NCBI GenBank assembly: GCA_019843655.1
Contig: JACDQD010000006.1
Span: 6,006,034 to 6,070,033, forward strand
Direction: 5' to 3'
DNA from: Lethocerus indicus
Taxonomy: Eukaryota > Arthropoda > Insecta > Hemiptera > Belostomatidae
Length of the DNA: 64,000 nt
Part shown: piece after piece, positions 25,029 to 37,313 of the stretch
How positions within the stretch are numbered: the first letter of the stretch is position 1
Layout of the letters: every line of letters begins with the position of its first letter
Made by a program: the position numbers and the translations under genes
The notes under the pieces: model-generated
Seen by the model: only the letters and a program-made list of their open reading frames with translations
The model's database searches: none
Told to the model about the DNA's origin: nothing

Positions 25029-25087
25029 AATAAATGTACAAATCTAAGCGCATAGCATCAATGCATGATTTGCGCTATACAAATAAA
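25029..25087 (+). terminator. Two polyadenylation signals after OGFOD1
   Basis: AATAAA at 25029-25034 and again at 25082-25087, 118 and 171 bp after the stop codon. Confidence 0.55.
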
Positions 25088-25381
25088 GTATAAGAAAGTG
25101 TACAAATCTAATCAAATAATGATATTCTTCCCAAGGACACATTTCATATTGTTTTTTAAGTATTAAATTTGTTAACTAGATTGAACATGTTGAACAATGT
25201 TTGAACACTTATTACATATTTTAAAAAATTTCATTTAGACCTATAATAAATATAGATATTAGTAATAGCCACCAAATATAACCTACTCTCCTAGTAAAGT
25301 GGTAAAGCATAGATACAAAATATTAAGAAGCCTGTGTAAAAGAAAGAAATTTGAAAAGAGCAATTTTGGTCATATTGAGCC

Positions 25382-25383
<2 letters not shown>

Positions 25384-25434
<51 letters not shown>
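25384..25434. repeat. (TA)n microsatellite
   Basis: About 25 uninterrupted TA/AT dinucleotides in the OGFOD1-HYLS1 intergenic region. Confidence 0.95.
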
Positions 25435-25436
<2 letters not shown>

Positions 25437-26100
25437 ATTAAGTCTGATAAAGGTTTTATTTTACTATTTATGTTGTTATACCGTATTTCAACCTTATTAA
25501 GTACAATTAACATATTATCCACTTTTCACATTAACGTTTTGTTGATGTAATTTGTAAGAACCCGAATTTCATTTAAGAATTACGTAATACCACGTAATAG
25601 CCGGGAAAATATAACCTACTCTCCCAGTTGTATGTAAAGGATCGATATGGAGGACTATCAAGAAGGCTGTGGAAAAGAGAAAAGTCTCATTAATATTCCA
25701 ATAAATAATTATGAAGTGTGAAAACTAAATGCAACATTATGTAGGCTAATAATATTTATTTAATTAAAATATTATTTATATAATACACTGGATATGACAT
25801 TCGGACAAATACAATACATTGGTAACGTAACGCGGCCATAAACATAGGTATCGCAGTTGAGTGTAACGGTCCGAAATTTGATGTGTGTTGTGTCTCTTTT
25901 TAATATGTAAGCGTAATTATGTTTTGATAAGTGCTAATAGTTCGAAGAAATATTTAACAAATGAACCTTCTTATTGTTTTACTTTACTCAGATAACATTG
26001 GTTGCTAATTAGGTTTACAATATTTCAGAAGTATGTGAGGACCAAGTTCTTATCTTAACTTTTTATTTGTTTGATATGCGATTAAATTCCCTCCTGAGCG

Positions 26101-28219
26101 ATGTCTTTTGATCTGGACCCAAAAGAGGTTTTGGAACATTTAAATTGCCTTGGATACTACAACATATCTCCTGAACAATTTAAAGATTTTATGAAAGGTT
26201 AGTTAATTATTATTTTGACAATAGAGATTACTCTGCTCATTGCCACTAATTAACCCTCTTTCTCGGAACCATTCCATAAATATTGCTGCTAATAAACTAA
26301 TTGATGTACGCGAATGAATGAATATGATATCTGCAGAATAATTGACAGTTGAATGCTGTCTTAATTTTACAAAATAAATATTTATATCGATTGCAGATTT
26401 GAAGAAATTGATACGTCATGATCAAAATCGTCAGTTGAGACAACAGATATGCCAAGAGGAGGAATATGTTAAGACTCCCAAATCAGGCAGTGACTGTCCT
26501 GATGCATTTCAGTATGAAAGCTGCTCAGAGAGCCAAGATGTGAGGGGGACTTGTAACTGTGAAGGCTGCGAATGTGATGTGGAACCGACAAGAGAAGAAA
26601 CAGCAAATGATGTTTGTCATCATGACCATTTGTCATCATCCAATAACAGACGTGGTATGTACTAAAATAGCTCATTTCTTTTACATATTTTTTATGGACA
26701 GTGAAAAAATGAACACCAAATTCAAAAGAGCACAGTGTTTAAGAAAAATCATTTTTGTTTAGATGAGGGGTGCCCAAGTGAAGAAGTGCCAATTTCTAAT
26801 AAAGAAGATCAGAGATCTCGGTCAGCATCAAGAGCTGGTAGCACAAGGAAGCAGAATGTTCCTCAGTCCAAACCGGGTTCTTGTGAGTGAAACACATTTT
26901 AGTTTTCCAATTATTATTTTTATATTAAATAAATGTTCCTTATCCATTGCAGTAACTTTTTAAGATATTCATACAGTAAATAGATATACATACATAAAAC
27001 TAAAAGTATTTGACAATTAGAAATTTAAAATTAAGTTATTGGAAGAATGCTGGCAATCTTAGGTCAACAAAATGTATAAGGCTTTTTATGTGTGCATGGA
27101 ATTTAAGAAGACTGTTGTGATTTTTGACAGATGGCTCATTGGCACTAACTTATTTTTATAAATTACCTGTTCTGCTTTTTAGTTATAAGACCTTCAACGA
27201 GAGGTGGAGTTTCTCAGAAATGTGACCCAGTGGCATTATACCACCGCTACCAGAACTTGTGGGCCCAGCACCCCCTACCCGGTGAGGACCCAAGAGCCAA
27301 CCTCAGGTGGAATATAAGACATAAAATGATGGGAGCGCAGAAAACGGTAACTTTTTTTTCTTATAGCTAAAAAAATATCTAAGGGCCTGAGCATAAGATG
27401 TCTAATTTAGTATTGTACAGTGAAGGAATAATTTCACCAACAAAGTGCCGATAACTTCGTACGAGAATATTGTACGAGTTGTGTATACTTGTAACAAATT
27501 TGTTATTGGAACGGGGAGCCCTGAATAACTTCTTTAGCAGTAATACTATTTAATAGAAGAGGTTGATACAAGCATAATAATAACATAAATATACTGTCGT
27601 GTAACATAAATAATACAATCCTGTTTAACATAAATAATACAATTTTAATGACTAATTTTAGCTTACAATGAAATTAATCAAAAACTGAAAATGAGATGTT
27701 CCATGTGAACATGGAATATATTACTAAAACCAAGTTAATGCAGTTTATATCAGTTATTTTTATAAGGACAAATAATAATTAATAATTCTATATATGTAAC
27801 TATTTCATGTAAATAAGAAGTTTTTCCTAGAGTCTTATCAAAAACAGGCCACTATTGCAAGTCATTTTAAAATATTTGTACAAATATTACCTTGCCAAAT
27901 TAATACCTAACCTAACTCAGTGGACTACAGAGAAGATGAAGTTAGAATATTTGGAATAGTAATAGCGCTTATTTCATTATTTCTGATATTTATTTAATAG
28001 TTTTTTGTTCATGTTATTCCACTATGATAATCACTGGATCTAATATATCGCTGATTCTATACAAACCAGAAAAGGTCTGGAAGCTGTACAAAGAAACAGC
28101 AAGAGGGTTTAAAAAATGATTCATATGGGCCAGATCAAACTGAAGTAAAAACTGAAATCTATACTCATCCTGAGAAAAAAAGGAAAGTCATCAAGGTGGT
28201 TACGGAGATATACATGTGA
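26101..28219 (+). CDS. HYLS1: HYLS1 centriolar protein
   Basis: Homologue of hydrolethalus syndrome protein 1, a centriole component needed for cilium formation. Exons 26101-26197, 26397-26654, 26763-26882 and 27183-27346 are in phase (213 codons). The fourth carries the signature HYLS1 box, CDPVALYHRYQNLW followed by PGEDP and LRWNIRHKM. Exon 28070-28219 follows in phase and ends in TGA; its HPEKKRK resembles the PTEKKR stretch after the box in vertebrate HYLS1. An alternative uses a donor inside this exon (AAG|GTGGTT at 28195) and continues, also in phase, at 29985. The N-terminal residues MSFDLDPKEV and LGYYNIS fit the family's opening helical segment. The middle is low-complexity and cysteine-rich (GTCNCEGCECDV). 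Family certain; C terminus unsettled. Confidence 0.88.
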
Positions 28220-29666
28220 AAAGTTGCTGCTTGTCTCTGGTTCTTTATTTGTTGAACTGCTAAAATCCTACATGAAAAATGTCTAGTTGTGTGTTTATTT
28301 TAATAGTTACGTCTTTATAATTAATAACTAATATATCCACACTTTGAAAATGCAGAGTGGAACAAAGTGCATCCTGTGTGGAACAGAGTATCCATAGGTT
28401 TTGGGAACTTAGGGGCTAGACAAAACTTGCTTCAACTTATTTTTAACACTTCAAAGAAAATACCTTAACCTACATATCAGATATAATTAATTAATTATTA
28501 AAATTTAACATAACATTTTTGTATATGACAACTTTTACCAGAACATTTTTATTTCATGGTTTCTTAAATTACATTAAGAAAAAATGAATAACAAAATTAT
28601 GCAGACTAGATAATTATATAAAAATATGTTTACAACACTGATTCTAACTGTGAAACTATTTTGAAACATAAATTCTATAATTTTGTATTTGGATTTTTAC
28701 ATCCAAAAACTATACATACTAGTTGTAAAATTAAACAGCAGATAAACATAACAGCATGTCTTTAATATCAAAGATAGGTATAAAAATTGTTTTCTAGTTT
28801 TGAAGAATAATTTGCAGATTAAGTAAAATGCATATTATTTGAAATATTGCCTGATTGTGAATAATATTTCTTTTTAGGATTAACCTATTAATCGAAGACT
28901 TTTTATATGTATGCAGTGTAATATTTAATACTCATTTTATTCTGTTTAAATAATTACCTGTTGTTAATTATTATTTGTATATATGAACAACTATGTAAAT
29001 AAATTAGTGGAAGAATGAAGCAATACATACACAAAGTCAAAGACTCAAATATTTAAGCATTTATTTTATTTATTTGAGTTGATAAAAATGAACTGAGGAT
29101 AAGATTGTTTGATCTTAAAGATAATTTTTTTTAATTAAATTTAATTTGTTGAATTTTTGTAAAATGTGAAGTACCTCTAAAAATTTAAACGAAACAAACT
29201 ATTGAAACAGTTGCAGAGTAACAATTATACTTGGGGTTTAGATTTAGATTTAGCTTAATGCAGCAGCTCAGAAAGCACCCCAAAATGTTGTCATCTCAAA
29301 TTTAGTCCATACTTTCTAAAAGGATTTTAATAATTTTCAATGGGCAAGACATATATAAAGTAGAATGCCCTGATCTGAAGTTAGGTTTTTGGCAATCTAA
29401 AAGTTATGATTTAATTCACAACAGTACTAATGCCTTAACTAGCATGGTTTGAATTATTATACTTCCAACTTCCAATGTTGTATTTACTTGTATTGTTATA
29501 TTATACTTCCAATGTTACAACAGATAGGCCCAGTTTAGTATTTTATTCTCTGTTTTCTCAACAATTAGCTTTATAAACGCGTTCCTGGAAGGAAACATCG
29601 TAAGGAGGACTAATTTCCCGTCGGGAATATTTATAAGCAAAAAAAATAGGTTCGATTTAACGTAAT

Positions 29667-29738
29667 TCCTCGATAGTATAGTGGTTAGTATCCCCGCCTG
29701 TCACGCGGGAGACCGGGGTTCGATTCCCCGTCGGGGAG
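29667..29738 (+). tRNA. tRNA-Asp (GTC)
   Basis: 72-nt cloverleaf. Acceptor TCCTCGA pairs with TCGGGGA (one G-U), with discriminator G at 29738. A box TAGTATAGTGGTTAG. Anticodon stem CCCGC/GCGGG around loop CTGTCAC, giving anticodon GTC at 29700-29702. B box GGTTCGATTCC in a T arm with CCGGG/CCCCG-type pairing. No intron. A T-rich run follows within about 15 bp, as for Pol III termination. It lies between the HYLS1 stop and the candidate last exon at 29985, so it may be nested in an HYLS1 intron. Confidence 0.95.
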
Positions 29739-29984
29739 AATTAAATTTATTTTTCCCCGTTTTTAAAAATATTTTTGCGCGTTAAAATTATAAACCGAGA
29801 ATAATTCATTCAATATTGGTTCACTTGCCGAAATGATAGCGTCGATCCGCCCGTATAACTCCGCCAGTCTTCACTTAATTCCGCCACTTGTGAAAGCGAC
29901 AATTTCTAGAGCACGTTTCTTTGCATTTGTCGCACGTTTTTAACTACAGTAGGCGTAATTGAGTCTCCTTTAGTTTTCTTACAG

Positions 29985-30182
29985 TTGAACAGAGCCGGAA
30001 ACATATGTGAACCTTGGAGGGTGGTGGAGGAGGGTCATAAAGCCATAAAATCCTTCCCTAAGCCTCTCCTTGGGTCTCAGAGCACCACATGTGCACCTCC
30101 AGTAAGGCCAATATCTTACTTGGGCACATTTATACATTCAATAATAATAATAGCAAAGTATCCAATATCTCCTTCAGGTTGA
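29985..30182 (+). other. Candidate alternative terminal exon (HYLS1?)
   Basis: A strong acceptor (pyrimidine-rich run ending TTTTCTTACAG at 29984) precedes 65 open codons to TGA at 30180-30182. It has no ATG start but joins in phase 0 to a donor at 28195 within the fifth HYLS1 exon. The peptide (starting LNRAGNICEPWRVVEEG) contains no motif I recognise. It could be a real alternative C terminus, a 3' UTR exon, or chance. Confidence 0.35.
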
Positions 30183-30613
30183 CCCGATCACTATGTAAAC
30201 TTTTTCAGTTATTCATATACTTATGTACACACTGTTCCATTGATGATTAGATAATGATGCTTTAAAGTTTCCTTATATTTTTCAGTATTATAAATGAATG
30301 ATTGTGTTCTGTTTTGTCCAGCAAATTTCAAGAACTGCCTCAGTGGAAAAAATGAATCAGCGACCGGAATTTCAGTTATGAACTTGCCCTAAAGTGCCTC
30401 ACAATATCACTGTGTGCCTTTTGTAGATGCCTTTGTGTTTTCCTTAAAGAGAGAACTCTTTTTTTTTCTATTTGACAAAGTGTTTGTTATTGCCACTACT
30501 TGTCAGCTCATGTTTTGTTACCATAGTTGGGAAAGGTTTAACTTATAATTAATAATAGACTGTCTTCCTTTTTCGTTGTTAATAATTTTAATGAATAGTG
30601 GGTATTTTTATCA

Positions 30614-30619
30614 AATAAA
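30614..30619 (+). terminator. Polyadenylation signal downstream of the candidate last exon
   Basis: AATAAA about 430 bp after the stop at 30182. It would serve the long form of HYLS1 if the 29985 exon is used. Confidence 0.4.
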
Positions 30620-31269
30620 GACATAATAATAGCCCCAGTTTTAATTTTTTAATAGTAAAATAGATACTCACTGTGAAAAACATATTGAATGTGTTAGTGA
30701 TAATATAAATATTCTATATGAAAAATAAGTAATTATTAGAGTATATAACACTGAATAATGTCACATTGCACAAATAAAGTAAAAAAAATTATTAAGTTAT
30801 GTCAATTGAATATATTTACATTTTTTTTTGTTCTGTAACATATATTTTAACATGATGTAATTTAAAAATGTGGGAAATGTAAAATTGTCTTAATGATGCC
30901 TTATCAATTGTATATTAAAATACCATATGTAAATTAAATGAAAATGTAATATTTATATAGAACTGATATCTTTTATTCATAAATTAATTATTAACATGTA
31001 TTACTCCATGTATATTTCATTGTGGGTTTATGGAAAGTTTGAAAGGTAATTACACCTATTTTTCTATTTCCACTAGCATATTTGGTCTGAAAATTTGACC
31101 TGAATTGGTTTTCAACCCCTGATCCATTTTTGACTTAGAATTTGTTCATTGATGTATGATGAGTTAAGCACATTTTTTTGTAACATACCTTTTTATTTTT
31201 ATCTTACAATATTACATTTTTATTTGTCTATGAAAGATTTGGTTTCTCTTTAAATAAAAATTATTAGAT

Positions 31270-31830
31270 ATAGATTAACAACTAGCGCCCCCCTTAGGGT
31301 GGTGCGGGAATGTACTTAACTAAAGTTCGTTGAGTGCACTTGCAACGATAAACTAGCGCCCCCTTAGGGTGGTGCGGAAATGTACTTAACTAAAGTTCGT
31401 TGAGTGCACGTGCACCGATAAACTAGCGCCCCCCTTAGGGTGGTGCGGGAATGCACTTAACTAAAGTTCGTTGAGTGCATTTGCAACGATAAACTAGCGC
31501 CCCCTGAGGGTGGTGCGGGAATGCACTTAACTAAAGTTCGTTGAGTGCATTTGCAACGATAAACTAGCGCCCCCTGAGGGTGGTGCGGAAATGTACTTAA
31601 CTAAAGTTCGTTGAGTGCACGTGCACCGATAAACTAGCGCCCCCCTGAGGGTGGTGCGGAAATGCACTTAACTAAAGTTCGTTGAGTGCACTTGGAACGA
31701 AAAACTGAGCGCCCTCTGAGGGTGGTGCGGGAATGTACTTAACTAAAGTTCGTTGAGTGCACGTGCACCGATAACTAGCGCTCCCCTGAGGGTGGTGCGG
31801 AAATGTACTTAACTAAAGTTCGTTGGATCC
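31270..31830 (-). repeat. Eight-copy tandem array, about 70-bp unit, CTCF-like motif in each
   Basis: Units begin near 31282, 31352, 31422, 31493, 31563, 31633, 31704 and 31774 with CTAGCGCCCCCTGAGGGTGG or close variants, then continue GTGCGGAAATG, TACTTAACTAAAG and TTCGTTGAGTGCACGTGCA. On the - strand the core reads CCACCCTCAGGGGGCGCTAG. Copies differ by a few bases (TGAGGG versus TTAGGG, GAAATG versus GGAATG) but are far better preserved than the related copies at 10157-10502. The array lies between the HYLS1 end and the senju 3' end. No coding capacity. Confidence 0.93.
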
Positions 31831-31945
31831 AACCGTGTCTTGACAGGTGGTGCACTCTGGCGGCAGGTCTAGGAACTAAAAGCAAGTTGCGGTCCCATCT
31901 ATCGGATTTTTTGAGAACTAAAGCCAAGGCGTTTACCTCAACACA
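31831..31945 (-). repeat. Unique flank of the array, shared with the 10.2-kb repeat
   Basis: This segment, including GGTGGTGCACTCTGGCGGCA and CCCATCTATCGG, matches 10215-10345 in reverse complement. It is therefore part of the dispersed element, not local DNA. Beyond it to 33177 the DNA is AT-rich with no gene seen. Confidence 0.75.
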
Positions 31946-33177
31946 AAATTTGGTTTTCACCCAGTGGCCTATTTTTTCGCATACGAATAATTTGGAAAAT
32001 CTATGGAATAATATTGCGCATTCAATATTCAGTCAATACTTATTTATTACGGGTTATTAGAAATTAAGAAAATTAAAGAAAAATGTTTTTAAGTTAGGTT
32101 TAGGTTCAAAATTAAATTTACTTATTCATTGCAGGTAATGCTTGTTGCAGAGGATATTTTGGTTTATTTGGTATATATGTATTTTGAGGTATTGGAAAAA
32201 TAGTTTCTAAGACAGGGAAAATGAAGAACACAATTAATATGCATAATATATTATATAAATACATCATATTTTTCAAGTAAAAGCTGAATGGTTCAAAACT
32301 AGAAAACAATATTTAAACAACTAAAAATAGTACTTTTTCAGTAGACTAGTAGTAAATTACATAGGAATTGTATAATTATGGTAATGACTAGGAATTTTCT
32401 AAGAAAAATACATGGTATATATTGTAGTATACTTAAAATAATAGTATACATCCCTATTGTACTATTGCATTTACATAATAAATACAATTTAATACAGTGT
32501 GCAAAAATTCTTAAAATGTCTAAACAATACATTTGTATAAAATATACACAATGCTATATGTAACAACACTTAAAGATATGTTTTTCCCTAAATAGTCAAT
32601 AAATCTCAATGTAATTGTACACTTTATTTTACACAGATGTATGATTATAGTCTTACTACTCATCATCTTCAGTAAACCTAAAATATAACAAGTTCAATAT
32701 GCTAATTGAAAATAAAAACCTAAACAATAACAAATGAGTTACTGAGTTCAGTTTTAACCCTAAAGAAAATTTCATCACAGGTGGTCTCGTTGCAGAGGAT
32801 ATTTGTAGGAACCCTGAACAGTTCAGAAACATTTGCATACAATTATCTTTGATTTCTTGATAATTATCTAAACATTTTTAACAAGTTATGGTTGTCATGG
32901 ACATAAAAATTAATATTGGACAGGCTGAATAGACACTTTCTTTTATATTATCGAACCTATTGATATTTTAAAACATAATATCACATCAGTAATCTTATAA
33001 TTAATTTTAAGATCTTAAAGTTGTCTATTATTTACTGGTTTAATTAGATAACTATGGGCCTTATATTCAATTGCTCATTTAATTATCATAAATGAAGTAG
33101 ATACATTTTCACAAATACAAGAAACCTATACTCCCCTACATCTAGTAACTTATGTTCTGTTAGAAACCTTGTGATGT

Positions 33178-33183
33178 TTTATT
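33178..33183 (-). terminator. Polyadenylation signal, senju gene
   Basis: TTTATT on the + strand (AATAAA on -) lies about 150 bp downstream of the senju stop codon. Confidence 0.45.
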
Positions 33184-33333
33184 TGTTTATGTATACACAA
33201 AACAAGGTTACCTTCTGAATTCACAATAAGCAGAAGGTTTCAGGCATACATCAAACCTTATCAATTATCTTTAAAATTCAGAAGTAACACACAGATGAAT
33301 ACAATACTCAAAGTGTAAGCGTGTTGGCACAAA

Positions 33334-36300
33334 TTAAACGGTGGTCAAATTTTTTTCGGACTTTTCTATAGTTTTAGTATTGTTGACCGGGTTCTGACTG
33401 TACAATATAGTTGCAACAATTATAAACGCTATTGCCAGAGTTGTATTCAAGTAGATTGGTATTGAAAATAAAATTCTGGACAATAGTGCGGTAAATACTA
33501 ATTCTAGGGCGCTGGCAAAAGTCTTCAAAATTGAATTCAGGGATCGTAAGAAAAAACTGGTGACAATACCGATGGCCGCATTGTTGACCACTACTAACAT
33601 AACCTGAAAACATTGTATAATAATGCTCCATTAACAATTATTGGTAACAGACAGTAGCACAGTCTTCACTACATTCATTAAATCAGTGATCACTTAATAG
33701 TGTCAATCATAAGTTTGGTAATTGTACCACAAAAGGATTTATTATAGCAAAATAATTGTAACTGAAAACTTTGATAATTCAAATATTATTTATGACACCT
33801 GCTCATATTATTCTAATATAAGTACATTTAAAATGCAAACCTCTTTCAAATTACTGTTACGGGGATAATATGTGTCAGTTTGTGTTAGTGAAAAACACTT
33901 AATTCTTCTCAGTTCTAAAGGTTCAATTGATAATCAGATCAGTAATGTTGCATAGTTTTTACACATTGTATTTTAACAATTTTTCTGGTAAATGTCCTAC
34001 AGAGATGAACAGTTCATTGTGTCCATCTTCTTATAAGTAAAATTTTATCTAGTATTGGGTGGGTGAGAGACCCCTCTCAATGTGAATACTATTGTCTATA
34101 ACATATATATTATAGAAAAAATATATATGAAATAAAAACATTTCCTTCACCTTATAACTGAAGAACGGCACTATTGCATTATAAGACAGCACTTCAGACA
34201 AATTTCCTTCCCACAGAAGTACTCCAAAATTGCATATTATTGAGTCAACATACATGAATATGTTCTGAATGTAAACGTTTAAATCCGGTCCATGGTGTTT
34301 AAGCAGATGTTCATTGTAAACACCGGCAAAACAGGAACACAAAACCTGCAATCAAATCAATTAATTTGAAAGCAATAAAAAACAATCATAATATAAATTA
34401 TGAATTGTGAAATTTCAGCATGAACTTTAATAACAATTCAAAATACAGTATTTTAAAACATCGTTAATAGGTTAGAAAACATTCTTTTACAGTTAAAAAA
34501 TAAACGATCATTTACACAATGTTCAATGTATTTGAAAATACATTTGAATAAACATTGGAAGAGGCAATATTGTATACAACTTTAAACTTTTTTAAACAAT
34601 GAAGTTATTAAATAAAATTCATGTAGGCGCATGGTAATAAAGTTTTTGAAAAACATGTTATAAGCCAATATTTATTTTTTATTAAGTTGATAATATAATT
34701 TATACCTGGACTAGCAGTAGTAAGCTGCTGACGGACAGTGAAATATTCAACTGTTTGTTGAGTGTTGTGCCCTCATCACTCTGTTTCTCATCACTGAAAT
34801 GAATCTGTTTTATCATGCAACCGACAGTCAAAATAATAAGGGACAACCATTGTTTCCGAGAGAGCTCCTTTTTAAAAATTATCTGTAAAGAAAATACAAT
34901 TATATGAAAACATGACAAAAAATGTTGTAAGGGAGAACCGGAAATAGAATTTCGGCACAGTAAATAATATTGGAACAATCTGTATGAATTCACAAACCTG
35001 AAATATAATTCCAGTTATGACAACTCTCAACTGAAGGAGAATAAAATATGTGGTGGGGTCAAATGTCGACAGGTTAATATAGGTGAGATTGTTATAAATG
35101 CAGTAGAGAGTAGCTGGTACAAAGTATAGCCAAAAGACTGTAAAAATATATCAAAACAATATTCAGATATTGGAAAAAAAGTGAATACAATTTGTCACTA
35201 GCTTGCTCTACATATTCTGCTATCGACAAGTTCTCATAATGAAATGAAATCTGAGTTGTACAAAATCAAATAATAAATTTACCATTCAGGTGTTTCCTCG
35301 TTTCAGCAAATATTGTAAGAACTGGGTTCCTGAAAAATAAATAATAAAAATATCATCGGGAGAATGATATTATTAAATTCAGTACCGCTTAATCATATTG
35401 AATGAATTATTGAAATGAATTAGGAATCCTACAATAAACTGTAACACTTACCTCACTGAATACAACAATACACAGATAAGGAGTTTTATAATTTCTGTTA
35501 ATAGGACAGCTATTATTGTGTTATATTTGTAGGTGTTGTTTGATTCTTGAGAAGCAGTCACTAGAAGACCTGAAAAAACAACAGTTTTTTAAAAAATATA
35601 GAATGTATACATTCAGAAAATATAAATTGATCTATTATTTTATTTATCAAAAATCTTTAGCTATTTATCCATTCTATCAATTAAATGTCTTCCTTTCACT
35701 TTAAAATAACTAAATGCAAATATTTAGTATAGTGTTTCGGCTGAAACTGAATTTCTGAAAATTCTAGAATTTGAATTTTAAATTAACAGATAAAACACAC
35801 ATTTTTAACATTTTTACAGACACACACTTTATGTTGAAAATTAAAACAAGCTTTATAGATAAACCGAATCAATAGAATTATAACAATAATTAAAATTTTA
35901 ATAAATGTATCCTTGCTGCTCAGACTCCAATAACTTGAAAATTGTAACTGCTAATTTGGAATACTCAAGAAGAGCTTTAATAATTTTAATTTTTGACCTT
36001 GATCTTTTAATTTTAATATCTAAATAAAAGTGTAAACCACTCAAATTTATCTCACAAGCGAGTCTAAGATACACCCACTCCACTTGTCTGAACAATTCCA
36101 GCAAAATCACATCACTTTTAACACAGATTCGGGTGGACGATATTAATTACACTAAAAACTCATTCATGAATCATGTAAGAATGTTATTTTTGTTTAAATC
36201 AAAGCATTTATCCTATCAATCCTGTTTCATCCCCGCTTTTTCCTTCTCAGCATTTATGATGAAAAAATAGGTATAATAAATGTAAATGGAGCCAATTCTG

Positions 36301-36607
36301 CTACATATTTGTAGGCACTCAATAAGATACTGTACTTAAATAACACTGTATATCAGAGTGTACTTAAATTGAAGGCAACAATTAGGGTTTCATCACTTCT
36401 ATTATCTTAATATTTATTCTATTAAACGATAAGTATAAGACTGATTATGGCATGGAAAAACTATGACAGAAAGAGCAGTTTAATAGGTAGTACAATGTAC
36501 TCGGAGCGTTTCTTACCTTGGTTGACGAACAATGCGATGTACATGAAAAATACTAGGGCGCTACCCTTGGTAGGGAACAGCTCGTGGAGGTTCGTCGAAA
36601 GGTGCAT
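33334..36607 (-). CDS. senju: Nucleotide-sugar transporter, Senju type (SLC35A family)
   Basis: Golgi multi-pass antiporter that moves a nucleotide sugar (UDP-galactose in Drosophila Senju) into the lumen for glycosylation. Seven exons in gene order: 36517-36607, 35452-35569, 35283-35329, 34998-35137, 34706-34882, 34151-34345 and 33334-33603. All junctions are in phase and the sum is exactly 1038 nt, 345 residues plus stop. Landmarks: HELFPTKGS then a first TM segment ending FVNQG, LLVTASQ, LLTEIIKLLICVLLY, VPATLYCIYNNLTY and ILLQLRVVITGIIFQ, then FAGVYNEHLLKHHG and YIQNIFMYVDSIICN, followed by the C-terminal helices. About ten TM helices are expected. The start is the ATG at 36605-36607. The family is certain. 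Senju is preferred over other SLC35A members from the start and the FAGVYNEHLL/QNIFMYVDS block, recalled rather than aligned. Confidence 0.9.
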
Positions 36608-37099
36608 CTCCAAAGGTGAAAATACCCGGTTTATGAGGTAACAAAAGCCGAATCTATCCCAGTTGACGGAAGAAATTAATTTCAGTATCTCATTTCGCGA
36701 GATGGGTGTTTCACGGCCAACCTCTGAGAAGGATTGCTACAGTCCGGTAACGGTAAATCGTCGGCGAACATCCGGGGAAAAACCTAGATATACATTCCCG
36801 TCTGTTGGAGGTCCGGTGCGCACGGCTTCCGTACACCGACTGAGACTAACAACCTTATCAGAGATTCAAAAGTTTTCGACAGCTGATCCAATTTCCAGGT
36901 GAAATGAGCGGGGCGTTTCCGCGCTCTGGCGCCAAATTTGAAATCCAATCCTTTCAAACTTCAGCACGAATCCGGTACCGCAGTCATGTTCCAGGCTTCT
37001 AGAACTAAAGCAGCAGGCCATCGTAATATCGACAACCCGAGTTTGAATACCGGTGGCGGACCGAATTTTCCTTCAACGTAATTGATTCATTAAATCAGT

Positions 37100-37200
37100 C
37101 GTTAAGACGTTCAAACCTCGGCCGCCGACTTACGGCCGTAGCGCCATCTAGTAGCCGCGGACTGAACTAATTGGTCGTCTACCTCCTGTGGCGCCTTGTT
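37100..37200 (-). repeat. Copy of the CTAGATGGCGC repeat, - strand
   Basis: On the - strand it reads TTAGTTCAGTCCGCGGCTAC then TAGATGGCGC, matching the 54-bp units at 13928-14075 but inverted. It lies about 500 bp upstream of the senju start codon. Confidence 0.6.
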
Positions 37201-37257
37201 CTCCTAATACAAAAATTGGTTTTCAGCTCGTTGTTTTTCCGCATACGAATCATATGG

Positions 37258-37312
<55 letters not shown>
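37258..37312. repeat. (TA)n microsatellite
   Basis: More than 25 AT dinucleotides without interruption, immediately downstream of the 37.1-kb repeat copy. Confidence 0.95.

Positions 37313-37313
<1 letters not shown>

Larger units (their letters stand above)
24912..26100. other. Intergenic DNA between OGFOD1 and HYLS1
   Basis: AT-rich. It holds two AATAAA signals at 25029-25034 and 25082-25087, which suit the OGFOD1 3' end, and a TA microsatellite at 25384-25434. The motif ATATAACCTACTCTCC occurs twice (near 25276 and 25609), so a small direct repeat may be present. No open frame worth calling. Confidence 0.6.

Noticed and set aside
31270..31830. CRISPR-like reading of the regular array
   Set aside because: The units are contiguous with no unique spacers, and the context is a eukaryotic nuclear genome; it is a minisatellite.
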